A DNA stretch of 64,000 nt from UBA940 sp031548515 (GTDB lineage: Bacteria; Bacteroidota; Bacteroidia; Bacteroidales; Rikenellaceae), in assembly GCA_031548515.1 (NCBI GenBank), contig JAVBRB010000008.1, positions 62,001 to 126,000 of the forward strand. Reading direction: 5' to 3'. Made by a program: the position numbers and the translations under genes. Below, one piece after another: positions 26,524-35,194 of the stretch; the stretch's first letter is position 1, and each line of letters opens with the position of its first letter. A model generated the notes under the pieces. It did no database searches and was not told where the DNA came from. It saw only the letters and a list, made by a program, of their open reading frames with translations.

Positions 26524-28782
26524 ATGAAAAATAAACGCATACAGGTAAGAAAGGTTCTTGGCTTGGGGTTGGGTCTGTGTTTGGCCGTGTCTGCCGTATC
26601 CTGTAACAAGGGAAAGGAAGAATGCGCCGCGGGTGATCTCACGCAATACGTGGATCAGTACATAGGCACAGGCGGACACGGACATGTTTTCATGGGAGCG
26701 AATGTTCCCTTCGGATTCGTGCAGTTGGGTCCTACCAGCATCCCGCAGGATTGGGACTGGACCTCGGGTTACCACATCTCGGACACCACCGTGATAGGCT
26801 TCAGCCACCTGCACCTGAACGGGACCGGGATAGGCGACCTCAGCGACATAGTGCTGATGCCTACTACAGGCCCCGTAAACCATAACCGCGGTACGGAAGA
26901 AAGCTACGACACCGGGATGTGGTCGTATTTCAGCCACGCAAACGAACGCTTTGCGCCGGGATACTACGCCACACGCCTCGACCGCTACGGGGTGGACGTG
27001 GAACTGACAGCGACACAACGCGTGGGATTCCACAAATACACATTCCCCGCCGATGCAACGGATGCACGCGTTGTGATAGACCTCGAAAACGGTACCGCCT
27101 GGGACGCATCGGTCGAAAATTTCATACGCGTGGTCGACGACCGCAGGATAGAAGGCTACCGTTATTCCAGGGGATGGGCTAACGACCAGAGGGTATTCTT
27201 TGCGGCAGAATTTTCACGCCCGTTCGATTTCTTCATAATATACGACAAGAACTCACCGGTAAAAGACGCCTCAGAATTTACCTCTAAGCAGGTCTACGGC
27301 GAGGCATTGTTCGGCGAGGCAGGTTCGGAACCGCTATATGCGAAGGTCGCACTGTCGCCCGTGAGCATTGAGAACGCAAGGCTCAATATGGAGTCGGAAC
27401 TTCCCGGCTGGGACTTCGATGCGACCATAAAAGCTGCTGACAAAGCCTGGAACGCGGAACTTTCCAAGATAAAAATATCCACGACGGACGAAAGCGTCAA
27501 ACGCATATTCTACACCGGGCTTTACCACTCTATGGTTGCCCCGTCGGTATTCTGCGACGTTAACGGCGACTACCGCGGCGCCGACGGCAAATACTACAAG
27601 AACGAAGGCTTCACCGACTATACCACCTTCTCGTTGTGGGACACATACCGCGCCGCACATCCGCTGATGACCATCATCCACCCCGAAAAAATGCCAGACA
27701 TCGTCAACACCATGCTGCATATCTACAAACAGCAGGGCAAACTTCCCGTGTGGCACCTGATGGGCTGCGAAACCAACTGTATGGTCGGCAATCCGGGTAT
27801 TCCTGTTGTTGCGGATGCCATCCTGAAGGGCTATGGCGGGTTCGACAAGGAACTTGCATACGAGGCTATGAAAACCTCGGCGATGCTCGACGAACGCGGA
27901 CTTAATCACTATAAGGAATACGGATACATACCTTCCGATAAGTACAACGAAGCCGTGGCCACATGCCTCGAATACGCTTTGGCCGACTGGGCGTTGGCTC
28001 AGGTCGCGCAACAGATGGGCAAAACCGAAGACTTCGAATATTTCAATAACCGCAGCAAGGCGTACAAGTTCTATTTCGACCCCGGAACACAGTTCCTGCG
28101 CGGAAAAATGTCTGACGGAACCTGGCGCGAACCTTTCAATCCGTTCCACTCGTCGCACCGTTTCGACGACTACACTGAAGGAAACGGATGGCAATACACA
28201 TGGCTCGTTCCGCACGATGTGGATGGTCTGGCGGCGCAGTTCGGCAGCATGGAGGCGTTCCACGCAAAACTCGACCAGCTTTTCACCGTGGAAGGCGACA
28301 TGGGTGCAGACGCCTCTCCCGATATCAGCGGACTTATTGGACAGTATGCCCACGGCAACGAACCCAGCCACCATATTCTGTACCTCTACACGATGACAGG
28401 GCAGCCGTGGAAAACAGCCAAGCTCGTACGCCAGGTGCTTACGGAACTTTATTTCGACGACTATAACGGACTCTCGGGTAATGAAGACGTGGGACAGATG
28501 TCGTCGTGGTACATCCTGTCGGCTCTCGGATTTTACCAGGCTGAGCCGGCCGGGGGACGCTACTGGTTCGGTTCGCCGGTTGTCGATGAAGCCGTGATAA
28601 ACGTCGGAAACGGAAAGACCTTCACCGTGAAAGCGCCGAACAACTCGCCCGAAAACAAATATATCCAGTCGGTTACACTCAACGGTAAACCATATGCAAA
28701 AGGATATGTGGATTTTAAAGACATTGCGGCAGGAGGCGAACTGATCCTCACGATGGGTACAGCTGAAACATTGTGGTATTAA
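26524..28782 (+). CDS. GH92 alpha-mannosidase 2, alpha-1,2-type
   Basis: 752 aa. The signal peptide has the lipobox VSAVSC, so it is a lipoprotein. The family landmarks are all present: YIGTGGHGHVFMGANVPFG, GFSHLHLNGTGIGDL, FYTGLYHSMVAPSV, FSLWDTYRAAHPLM and GNGWQYTWLVPHD, then GNEDVGQMSSWYILSALG. It carries AHGNEPSHHILYLY; the His-Glu pair of this loop marks alpha-1,2-specific GH92 enzymes in published structures. It follows GH92-1 by 7 bp, in the same operon. Confidence 0.9.
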   Translation: MKNKRIQVRKVLGLGLGLCLAVSAVSCNKGKEECAAGDLTQYVDQYIGTGGHGHVFMGANVPFGFVQLGPTSIPQDWDWTSGYHISDTTVIGFSHLHLNGTGIGDLSDIVLMPTTGPVNHNRGTEESYDTGMWSYFSHANERFAPGYYATRLDRYGVDVELTATQRVGFHKYTFPADATDARVVIDLENGTAWDASVENFIRVVDDRRIEGYRYSRGWANDQRVFFAAEFSRPFDFFIIYDKNSPVKDASEFTSKQVYGEALFGEAGSEPLYAKVALSPVSIENARLNMESELPGWDFDATIKAADKAWNAELSKIKISTTDESVKRIFYTGLYHSMVAPSVFCDVNGDYRGADGKYYKNEGFTDYTTFSLWDTYRAAHPLMTIIHPEKMPDIVNTMLHIYKQQGKLPVWHLMGCETNCMVGNPGIPVVADAILKGYGGFDKELAYEAMKTSAMLDERGLNHYKEYGYIPSDKYNEAVATCLEYALADWALAQVAQQMGKTEDFEYFNNRSKAYKFYFDPGTQFLRGKMSDGTWREPFNPFHSSHRFDDYTEGNGWQYTWLVPHDVDGLAAQFGSMEAFHAKLDQLFTVEGDMGADASPDISGLIGQYAHGNEPSHHILYLYTMTGQPWKTAKLVRQVLTELYFDDYNGLSGNEDVGQMSSWYILSALGFYQAEPAGGRYWFGSPVVDEAVINVGNGKTFTVKAPNNSPENKYIQSVTLNGKPYAKGYVDFKDIAAGGELILTMGTAETLWY

Positions 28783-28807
28783 AAAATAAAGACAACTCAA
28801 ACGACGT

Positions 28808-28856
28808 TCCCGCGAATGGTTCGTATGGCAGAATACGCTTTTCCGGGAACTATAAT
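28808..28856 (+). terminator. Stem-loop after GH92-2
   Basis: GTTCCCG and CGGGAAC arms enclose about 36 nt with further internal pairing. No U-run follows, so this may be a stabilising 3' structure. Confidence 0.35.
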
Positions 28857-28877
28857 TAAAATCTGGTAAACTACGAC

Positions 28878-28961
28878 AAACGGACCTGCCGAATTCTATT
28901 CAATAGGGGTTAGGTAAGTAATAGGGGTTAATTACTGTGGAACCGGCAGGCCCGTTTTTTA
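28878..28961 (+). terminator. Terminator-like hairpin immediately before GH92-3
   Basis: AAACGGACCTGCCG (28878-28891) pairs with CGGCAGGCCCGTTT (about 28944-28957) with one mismatch, followed by a T-run. The second arm ends 3-7 nt before the likely ATG at 28964. The loop contains two direct copies of AATAGGGGTTA (28902-28912 and 28920-28930). It would end transcripts of the upstream operon and isolate or attenuate GH92-3. Confidence 0.6.
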
Positions 28962-28963
28962 AC

Positions 28964-31285
28964 ATGAAACTTATGAAGAAGCTATCTGTATGTCTTGCCC
29001 TCGGGGCATTTTTGTCATTAATGGCCGCATGTTGCGGTAACTGCGGCGAAACCACCGTTAAAACACGCCCTTCGGATTATGTAAGTACGCTCGTGGGAAC
29101 GCTCTCCACATTCGAACTTTCGACAGGCAATACCTATCCGGCGACCGCCGTACCATGGGGAATGAATTTCTGGACGCCGCAAACCGCCCAGATGGGTAAC
29201 GGATGGACATACAACTATGCCCATAACAAAATACGCGGACTGAAGCAGACGCACCAGCCCAGCCCGTGGATCAACGACTACGGACAATTCTCGATAATGC
29301 CCGTCAAAGGACGCGATAAAATCGACCAGAATGCGCGCCAAAGCTGGTTTTCGCACAAGTCGGAAACCGCAAAACCCTACTATTACAGCGTATATCTGGG
29401 CGACCACGATGTTACGGCCGAACTCACTCCGACAGAACGTGCCGCGATTTTCCGCTTCACTTTTTCGGAAAGCAATGAAAATGCAGTCGTGATAGATGCT
29501 TTCGACCGGGGTTCTTTCGTGAAATTGATCCCTGAAAAGAACACTGTCGTGGGTTACACCACTCGCAACAGCGGCGGCGTACCCGAAAATTTCCGCAACT
29601 GGTTCGTCGTCGAATTCGACACGCCTTTCGCAAGCGCGGAAGTGTGGAAAGACGAGGGTGAGATCGTTGCCGATTCCACCGAATATTCAGGCTTCCATGC
29701 AGGAGCTGTCGTAGGTTTCGACACAAAGCGCGGACAGCAGGTTAACGCTCGTATCGCGTCGTCGTTCATCAGCCTCGAACAGGCCTACACCAATCTCAAA
29801 GAATTGGGCAATGATGATTTCGAAGTCGTAAAAGAGAAAGCGCAGCTGGCATGGGATGATGTTCTGGGCCGTATAAAAGTCGAAGGCGGTACAGACGAAC
29901 AATACCGCACATTCTACTCGTGCCTCTACCGCAGCCTGCTGTTCCCGCGTAAACTCTACGAGGTGACCGAGAGCGGCGAAACTGTTCATTACAGCCCGTA
30001 CAACGGCCAGGTACTGCCAGGATACATGTACACGGACACCGGTTTCTGGGATACGTTCCGCAGCCTCTTCCCGTTGCTCAACCTGGTTTATCCTTCGGTC
30101 AATGCCGAAATCCAGAAGGGATTGGCGAATACCGCCCTCGAAAGCGGTTTCCTGCCGGAATGGGCCAGTCCCGGACATAGAGGTTGCATGATCGGCAACA
30201 ACTCCGCTTCGGTGGTAGCCGACGCCGCCGTCAAGGGATTGATAGACAGGGAAAACCTGCAGGTGCTGTACGACGCGCTTGTCTACGGGACGGAAAACGT
30301 ATACCCGCGCGCGAGATCGACCGGGCGATACGGACATGAATACTACAATACGCTCGGATATGTGCCGTACAACGTGGGCATCAACGAGAATGCCGCACGC
30401 ACGCTCGAATATGCCTACGACGACTGGTGCATACTGCAGATAGCCAAACTGCTGGAACGCCCGCAGGAAGAACTCGACAAGTGGGCTTCGCGCGCGATGA
30501 ACTACCGTAACGTATTCGATCCGGAAACAAAACTGATGCGCGGACGCAACGAGGACGGAACTTTCCAGACGCCGTTCAGCCCGTACAAGTGGGGCGACGC
30601 CTTCACCGAAGGCAACTCATGGCACTACACATGGAGCGTGTTCCATGATCCGAAAGGACTTACAGACCTCATGGGTGGGCCGCGTGAACTTACGGCCATG
30701 CTCGATTCGGTCTTTGTGGTACCGCCTATCTTCGATGACAGCTATTACGGAGGACAGATCCACGAGATCACGGAGATGATAATAATGAATATGGGCAACT
30801 ACGCCCATGGCAACCAGCCCATCCAACATATGATATATATGTACGACTGGGCGGGCGAGCCGTGGAAAACGCAATACTGGGCGCGCGAAGTTATGGACAA
30901 GCTCTATACTCCAGGCCCCGACGCCTACTGCGGCGACGAGGACAACGGACAGACATCGGCATGGTACGTGTTCTCTGCCCTGGGATTCTATCCCGTATGC
31001 CCCGGCTCGGGCGAGTATGCACTCGGTTCGCCGCTGTTCAAAAAAGCCACAATAACCTTTGAGAATGGCAAGCAGGCGGTCATCTCCGCCCCGCGCAACA
31101 GCAAAGGCAACCGCTACGTATCCGCCGTGGAACTCAACGGAAAACAGTGGGAATACAACTACCTGCGCTATTCGGATCTTACTGCAGGAGCGAAGATCGA
31201 ATTCGACATGTCGGCCGAACCCAATGCCAACCGTGGCACCGGCGAGTCGGCTTTTCCATATTCGTTCAGCGGCGACGCAAAATAA
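28964..31285 (+). CDS. GH92 alpha-mannosidase 3
   Basis: 773 aa from the ATG at 28964; an ATG at 28973 (MKKLSVCLALG) is equally possible, while a GTG at 28937 would lie within the terminator hairpin. It is a lipoprotein (LMAAC lipobox). GH92 landmarks are LVGTLSTFELSTGNTYPAT, GLKQTHQPSPWINDYG, FYSCLYRSLLFPR and GFWDTFRSLFPLL, then NSWHYTWSVFHD and GDEDNGQTSAWYVFSALGFYPV. The specificity loop reads HGNQPIQH rather than HGNEPSHH, so it probably cleaves another linkage than GH92-2. It is separated from the other GH92 genes by about 180 bp with a terminator-like hairpin. Confidence 0.9.
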   Translation: MKLMKKLSVCLALGAFLSLMAACCGNCGETTVKTRPSDYVSTLVGTLSTFELSTGNTYPATAVPWGMNFWTPQTAQMGNGWTYNYAHNKIRGLKQTHQPSPWINDYGQFSIMPVKGRDKIDQNARQSWFSHKSETAKPYYYSVYLGDHDVTAELTPTERAAIFRFTFSESNENAVVIDAFDRGSFVKLIPEKNTVVGYTTRNSGGVPENFRNWFVVEFDTPFASAEVWKDEGEIVADSTEYSGFHAGAVVGFDTKRGQQVNARIASSFISLEQAYTNLKELGNDDFEVVKEKAQLAWDDVLGRIKVEGGTDEQYRTFYSCLYRSLLFPRKLYEVTESGETVHYSPYNGQVLPGYMYTDTGFWDTFRSLFPLLNLVYPSVNAEIQKGLANTALESGFLPEWASPGHRGCMIGNNSASVVADAAVKGLIDRENLQVLYDALVYGTENVYPRARSTGRYGHEYYNTLGYVPYNVGINENAARTLEYAYDDWCILQIAKLLERPQEELDKWASRAMNYRNVFDPETKLMRGRNEDGTFQTPFSPYKWGDAFTEGNSWHYTWSVFHDPKGLTDLMGGPRELTAMLDSVFVVPPIFDDSYYGGQIHEITEMIIMNMGNYAHGNQPIQHMIYMYDWAGEPWKTQYWAREVMDKLYTPGPDAYCGDEDNGQTSAWYVFSALGFYPVCPGSGEYALGSPLFKKATITFENGKQAVISAPRNSKGNRYVSAVELNGKQWEYNYLRYSDLTAGAKIEFDMSAEPNANRGTGESAFPYSFSGDAK

Positions 31286-31344
31286 CAAACAGACTGTAAC
31301 CGTTATATAATCGAAAACCATTAACCAATTTTTTCAAATAAACT

Positions 31345-31362
31345 CAATATATATATATATTA
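31345..31362. repeat. (AT)n microsatellite
   Basis: An uninterrupted alternating AT tract of about 16 bases lies 11-26 bp ahead of the start at 31373. Length variation here could alter spacing upstream of the CotH gene, but that is only a possibility. Confidence 0.6.
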
Positions 31363-31372
31363 TAATCGTCAT

Positions 31373-33280
31373 ATGAAAAATATACGCATCCTGTCCACGT
31401 TGCTCTGTGCTATGATGCTCGGACTTTTTATATACTCGTGCGGAGGCATCGACTACCCGCCAGGTCCGGTGGAGAAACCTTACCTGACAGTTCAGAGAAA
31501 CACATACAGTATAGCTGCCGAAGGAGGCGTCTTATATGCAACGGCTTCTTCCAATGGGAATATCTCAGCACAGCCCAAGGCGGACTGGTGCAAGGTGAAT
31601 GTCCTGACCGATACCGACTCTAACAACATAGTAATAACTATAGAAGAGAATGGCAATGAGGCAAGGAACGTCACTATCGTTCTGTCGGCCCCGGGATGCA
31701 AGAATGTCGAAATCGTAGTATCTCAGAAAAAGATCAGTGGTCCGGATGATGAAAAAAGCGAAACATGCGATCTGTTGTCTTTCACCATCAACGGTTCGGC
31801 CAACAAGTTGTACAGCAATATATCCTTCTCTCTGGACCAGGTGTCGAAAACCGCAAAGGCCAAGTATCTTAAGTGGATCAAGCGCGATGAGCCGGATATG
31901 ATGATCCCCGTTTTCACGACCAACGGCGAAAAAGTGCTCGTGAATGGTCTGGAGGTGGAATCGTCTGTTACCAAAATATCATTCGCAGAAGACTTCGATC
32001 TGGTAGTAGTGGCCGAGAATGGCGACACAAAGACCTACAAAATCAGCCTGAACTGCCCGCAGATCAATAAGGAACTACCCGTGCTGCGTTTCTCAGCCTC
32101 AGTGTCGTCGATAGGCAAAGACTACTATCAGAACTCAACTCTGGATATGTATAGCCCTTCCACAACCTCGGGATGGTGGAGCGCCGCTGATGCATACGTG
32201 CAGATACGCGGACGCGGCAACTCGACATGGGGCGCGGAGAAAAAGCCGTACAGGATAAAATTTCCCGCCGATATAAGCCCGATAGGACTCAATCACGCCG
32301 AAGAGAAAGACTGGGTGATACTTGCGCAGGATATGGACAAGTCCCTGTTGAGGAATCATATGGCATTCGAGATGTCTCGTATCCTGTTCAACTCCAATGA
32401 AGGCTACCATGATCCCAATGCAATCATGTGGACTCCATGCTCTCAGCATGTTAACGTATATTTCGGCGACGATTACCACGGGATATACCAGATGAGCGAC
32501 CACAAGGAACGGGGCGAGGGACGCATGAACGTCGAGAAACTTACCGCTACCGATACAGATACAGACACGAACACCGGAGGATATCTGCTGGAGTCGGATG
32601 TACACGGAGACTCTCCGCGTTTTGGAACCAATGCAGGAATGTCCATGCACATGTATTATCCGAAAGACGACGATTACAACTCGAGCCAGCTTACATATAT
32701 AAAGAACCATCTCAACAGTGCGGAAGCCGTTCTTTTTGGAAACAACTACGCGGATCCTGTCAATGGCTGGCGAAAATATTTCGACGAAAAGACCATGATA
32801 GACTTTATGATCATAAAGGAATTCACGGGAGATTACGACGGTTTTACCAGTACCCAGATCTACAAAAGACGCGGTAACAATAAGATATTCTTCGGTCCGG
32901 TATGGGACGTGGACAAAGGTTGGGGTAACGAAAGACGTAAGGACGCATATTCAGGCAACGGGAAGCTTATTATCTACGAAGGATTCTTCTATGCCCAATG
33001 GTTCCAGCGACTGTGGGAAAAAGATGCGACCTTCAGAGCAAACGTGAAAACTCGATGGAATGCAAAGAAGCAGGAGCTTTACAACGTGGTTATGAAGGAA
33101 CTCGACGAAAAACCGGTTGAAATGGCCAAGGCGATTGAGGCGAATTTTTCTGTCTGGACATATTATAAACAGACTATCAGCGATGCCCCGCTCCCGGCTG
33201 CTACCTACCAACTCGAGATCGAAAGAATCCGTTCGCTTACCCAGACAAGGTTTGCGCAACTCGATAACCTGTTCAAATAA
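31373..33280 (+). CDS. BACON + CotH-kinase-family lipoprotein
   Basis: 635 aa. The lipobox is IYSCGG at about residue 23. Residues 35-120 form a BACON-like module (AEGGVLYATASSNG...KADWCKV...VEIVVSQKK). Residues about 125-225 are an all-beta linker domain, and from about 230 the CotH family signature begins: IRGRGNSTW, KKPYRIKF, WVILAQDMDKSLLRNH, YHGIYQMSDHKE and PVWDVDKGW. CotH proteins are atypical protein kinases in spore-coat assembly; in Bacteroidota they are common in glycan loci with an undefined role. It is placed after GH92-3 with its own 87-bp leader, so membership in the locus is inferred from position. Confidence 0.85.
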   Translation: MKNIRILSTLLCAMMLGLFIYSCGGIDYPPGPVEKPYLTVQRNTYSIAAEGGVLYATASSNGNISAQPKADWCKVNVLTDTDSNNIVITIEENGNEARNVTIVLSAPGCKNVEIVVSQKKISGPDDEKSETCDLLSFTINGSANKLYSNISFSLDQVSKTAKAKYLKWIKRDEPDMMIPVFTTNGEKVLVNGLEVESSVTKISFAEDFDLVVVAENGDTKTYKISLNCPQINKELPVLRFSASVSSIGKDYYQNSTLDMYSPSTTSGWWSAADAYVQIRGRGNSTWGAEKKPYRIKFPADISPIGLNHAEEKDWVILAQDMDKSLLRNHMAFEMSRILFNSNEGYHDPNAIMWTPCSQHVNVYFGDDYHGIYQMSDHKERGEGRMNVEKLTATDTDTDTNTGGYLLESDVHGDSPRFGTNAGMSMHMYYPKDDDYNSSQLTYIKNHLNSAEAVLFGNNYADPVNGWRKYFDEKTMIDFMIIKEFTGDYDGFTSTQIYKRRGNNKIFFGPVWDVDKGWGNERRKDAYSGNGKLIIYEGFFYAQWFQRLWEKDATFRANVKTRWNAKKQELYNVVMKELDEKPVEMAKAIEANFSVWTYYKQTISDAPLPAATYQLEIERIRSLTQTRFAQLDNLFK

Positions 33281-33345
33281 GACGAATTAGTCACAACTTA
33301 ATCCGACAAGCCAGGAAATTAAAATATGGTAACCATGGCTGAATG

Positions 33346-33380
33346 AGAAATGAGCGCTGATATAGCGCTCATTTTCTTTC
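33346..33380 (+). terminator. Terminator of the CotH gene
   Basis: AAATGAGCGCT / AGCGCTCATTT with a 5-nt loop is followed by TCTTTC. It lies about 65 nt past the stop. Confidence 0.8.
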
Positions 33381-33415
33381 CAGAATAGTTCTTTCTGGAG
33401 TCATTACCAAATTTA

Positions 33416-33582
33416 AATTGTTTTGGAAGCAAAATAATCATCGGCCGAGCGCCGACCGTCGGCCACAGGCCGGTGGTGGCATCTTGCGAGGGATAGAACT
33501 AAAAGGGTCGATTTACCGCCGTTTGCGGCGATATTATAAATTCCTGTTTTTGATACCACGTTGCTTGAGGCGGGGTAGTTCA
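33416..33582 (-). repeat. Dispersed repeat A, copy 2 (inverted)
   Basis: This is the reverse complement of the elements at 21637-21806 and 58271-58440, with the same TTTTG...GCAAAA end, GCCGACCGTCGGC dyad and GGCGGGGTAGTTCA end. The copy differs in the second stem (CCGCAAACGGCGG instead of TCAAGCGGCGG), consistent with a conserved structure. Confidence 0.85.
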
Positions 33583-33667
33583 TTGCAGCTAATACATGGC
33601 CCATGCAACTCTAAATATTTATTTGCAGACTAATCGCAGACTATTAACCGACTGTAAAGCCAAAATA
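33583..33667. other. Short spacer between repeat A and the tRNA-Leu terminator
   Basis: No gene or structure that I can support. Confidence 0.4.
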
Positions 33668-33707
33668 AAAACGCTCGATATCTGGACATCAGATTATCAA
33701 GCGTTTT
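33668..33707 (-). terminator. Terminator of tRNA-Leu
   Basis: A long imperfect stem, AAAACGCT...AGCGTTTT with paired GATA/TATC and CTG/CAG inside, is followed by T-rich sequence on the minus strand. Confidence 0.75.
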
Positions 33708-33713
33708 TAAATG

Positions 33714-33797
33714 TGCCCAGGAAAGGACTCGAACCTTCACGCCGTTACCGGCACTCGCCCCTGAAACGAGCGCGTCTACCAATTCCGCCACCTGGGC
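33714..33797 (-). tRNA. tRNA-Leu (anticodon CAG)
   Basis: 84 nt without CCA. The acceptor stem GCCCAGG pairs with CCTGGGC. The anticodon arm CTCGT-TTCAGGG-GCGAG has loop positions 3-5 = CAG. The long variable arm TGCCGG...CGGCG and the T-loop TTCGAGT support the class II fold. No encoded CCA. Confidence 0.93.
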
Positions 33798-33812
33798 CTC
33801 GGAATCGAGTTG

Positions 33813-33843
33813 CAAATATAAATCTTTTTTATCCAACACCAAA
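33813..33843 (-). promoter_or_regulatory. Promoter of tRNA-Leu
   Basis: On the minus strand TTTG (33843-33840), 19 nt, TATATTTG (33820-33813). This is an exact consensus ending 16 nt before the tRNA 5' end. Confidence 0.75.
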
Positions 33844-33950
33844 ATCTTCACGCGATTTTTCATCCTGCAAAATCCAGAATGTGAAAAATCCCGCTATACA
33901 TCAAGTACGCGGGACTTCTATTTATCACGTCCTGCAAGACCGCAGGTGTG

Positions 33951-34697
33951 CTATTTCAATTCCCGAATCTTGATGTTGCGGTACCATACGCCGAAGCCAT
34001 GATCCTGAAGGCCGATATAGCCGGTCTTTGCAGGACCGTTCTTAAATCCGGGCCAATCCTTGAACTTGCTTCGTTCGACCATGCGGTACCATTCCGGGGT
34101 CCAAAGGGTGTACTCACACACTTTCACTCCGTTCTGGATATGCGTAACAGTACCATTGTCAACCCTGATAACAACATTATTCCAGTTGCCGTGCTCGGCG
34201 GCATTGATCGGAAGCGCCGGAAGCATATCGTAAAGCGAACCGGCAAGGTGATTGGTCAGCGCGTTATCGCTTGCATAGGTGTTGTCCAGAACTTGTATTT
34301 CAGGAGCCGAGGCGTAAACGGCCTGCCCCTCCTGCTCTATCACATAGTAGAAAATACCCGAATTGCCTCTTTTTTCCACCATCCAGTCTATCGACAGTTC
34401 GAAATTGTCAAATTGTTTGGCGGCAAAGATAATATCAGCGCCCTGCCCAGAGCCTGGCCTTTCCTGGTTCGTATTGAGTTTCATGGCCCGGCTGCTCTCA
34501 TCGACGCTCCACTGCTGCGGCATCGCCTTGCCGTTGTACTGGCGCCATCCGTCAAAATTCTCACCATTGAACAGAAGGACCCACCCTTCGGCTTTTTCCC
34601 TATCGGAGAGGGTATTATCGACTGGTCTCCGCTGAGGCTGTGCAAGGCTGCCCGCGGCAATAAGAACAGAGAATGAAAGTAGCAGAATCTTTTTCAT
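33951..34697 (-). CDS. DUF1080 family protein (3-keto-disaccharide hydrolase-like)
   Basis: 248 aa. Signal peptide to about residue 19 (AAGSLAQ). The family hallmark WVLLFNGENFDGWRQYNG is at about 39-56, with NFELSIDWMVEKRGNSGIFY, APEIQVLDN and NNVVIRVDNGTVTHIQNG, then GYIGLQDHGFGVWYRNIKI. It adopts a concanavalin-like fold; some relatives hydrolyse 3-keto-glycosides. It probably acts in the periplasm. No glycosidase partner is adjacent. A minus-strand -7 element TATCTTTG is at 34733-34726. Confidence 0.85.
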   Translation of the reverse strand: MKKILLLSFSVLIAAGSLAQPQRRPVDNTLSDREKAEGWVLLFNGENFDGWRQYNGKAMPQQWSVDESSRAMKLNTNQERPGSGQGADIIFAAKQFDNFELSIDWMVEKRGNSGIFYYVIEQEGQAVYASAPEIQVLDNTYASDNALTNHLAGSLYDMLPALPINAAEHGNWNNVVIRVDNGTVTHIQNGVKVCEYTLWTPEWYRMVERSKFKDWPGFKNGPAKTGYIGLQDHGFGVWYRNIKIRELK

Positions 34698-34832
34698 AGT
34701 TTGGAAGTTTTAGGTTTGATGTCAACAAAGATATAATAAATCCCGGAGAACTATCACCGCAAAAGTACCAAAGGCCCCGAAATACGGGACCTTTGCAGAC
34801 TTTAAACGACCGATAAAAAAAATTTAAATCCC

Positions 34833-35186
34833 CTAAACCATCGCGCGTCGCCGGCAAAAACGCTCGCACTGCATCCGGATGTCGTAACCCAACATCGTGC
34901 CCAGCATATAATCCTCTTCAGGCGTAAGCAGGTTCAGGGGCTTGTCCACAAAACAAGCGGCGGCATCGAGGCAACTGCTGTTGCCGAAAAAGAGGTTCAC
35001 TTTGCTCCCGCCCACTGCCTGCGTCAGGAATCCGATGCCCTGTCTTTCGAGCCGGGCCTTTATAATCTCGGCGCATTGCGGAGTAACGGTGCACAGCACA
35101 AGGTTGCGAATCCCTTTTTTGAATTCGTATATCTGGTGCATTATCATACGCAACTCGCCGAAACGGTTGTAGTCTTCGCCGCACAT
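34833..35186 (-). CDS. DUF2023 family protein
   Basis: 117 aa. The core HQIYEFKKGIRNLVLCTVTP and a FLTQAVGGSKVNLFFG segment match the DUF2023 family, small cytoplasmic proteins of unknown function that are often encoded beside flavodoxin in Bacteroidota. That is the case here: the start lies 8 nt after the flavodoxin stop. The exact start is uncertain; the family core begins near M14, so an ATG at 35147 is an alternative to 35186. Confidence 0.8.
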   Translation of the reverse strand: MCGEDYNRFGELRMIMHQIYEFKKGIRNLVLCTVTPQCAEIIKARLERQGIGFLTQAVGGSKVNLFFGNSSCLDAAACFVDKPLNLLTPEEDYMLGTMLGYDIRMQCERFCRRRAMV

Positions 35187-35194
35187 TTCTTATC

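Noticed and set aside
28902..28930. Telomere-like GGGGTTA repeats
   Set aside because: Only two copies, in a terminator loop; better treated as a local direct repeat.
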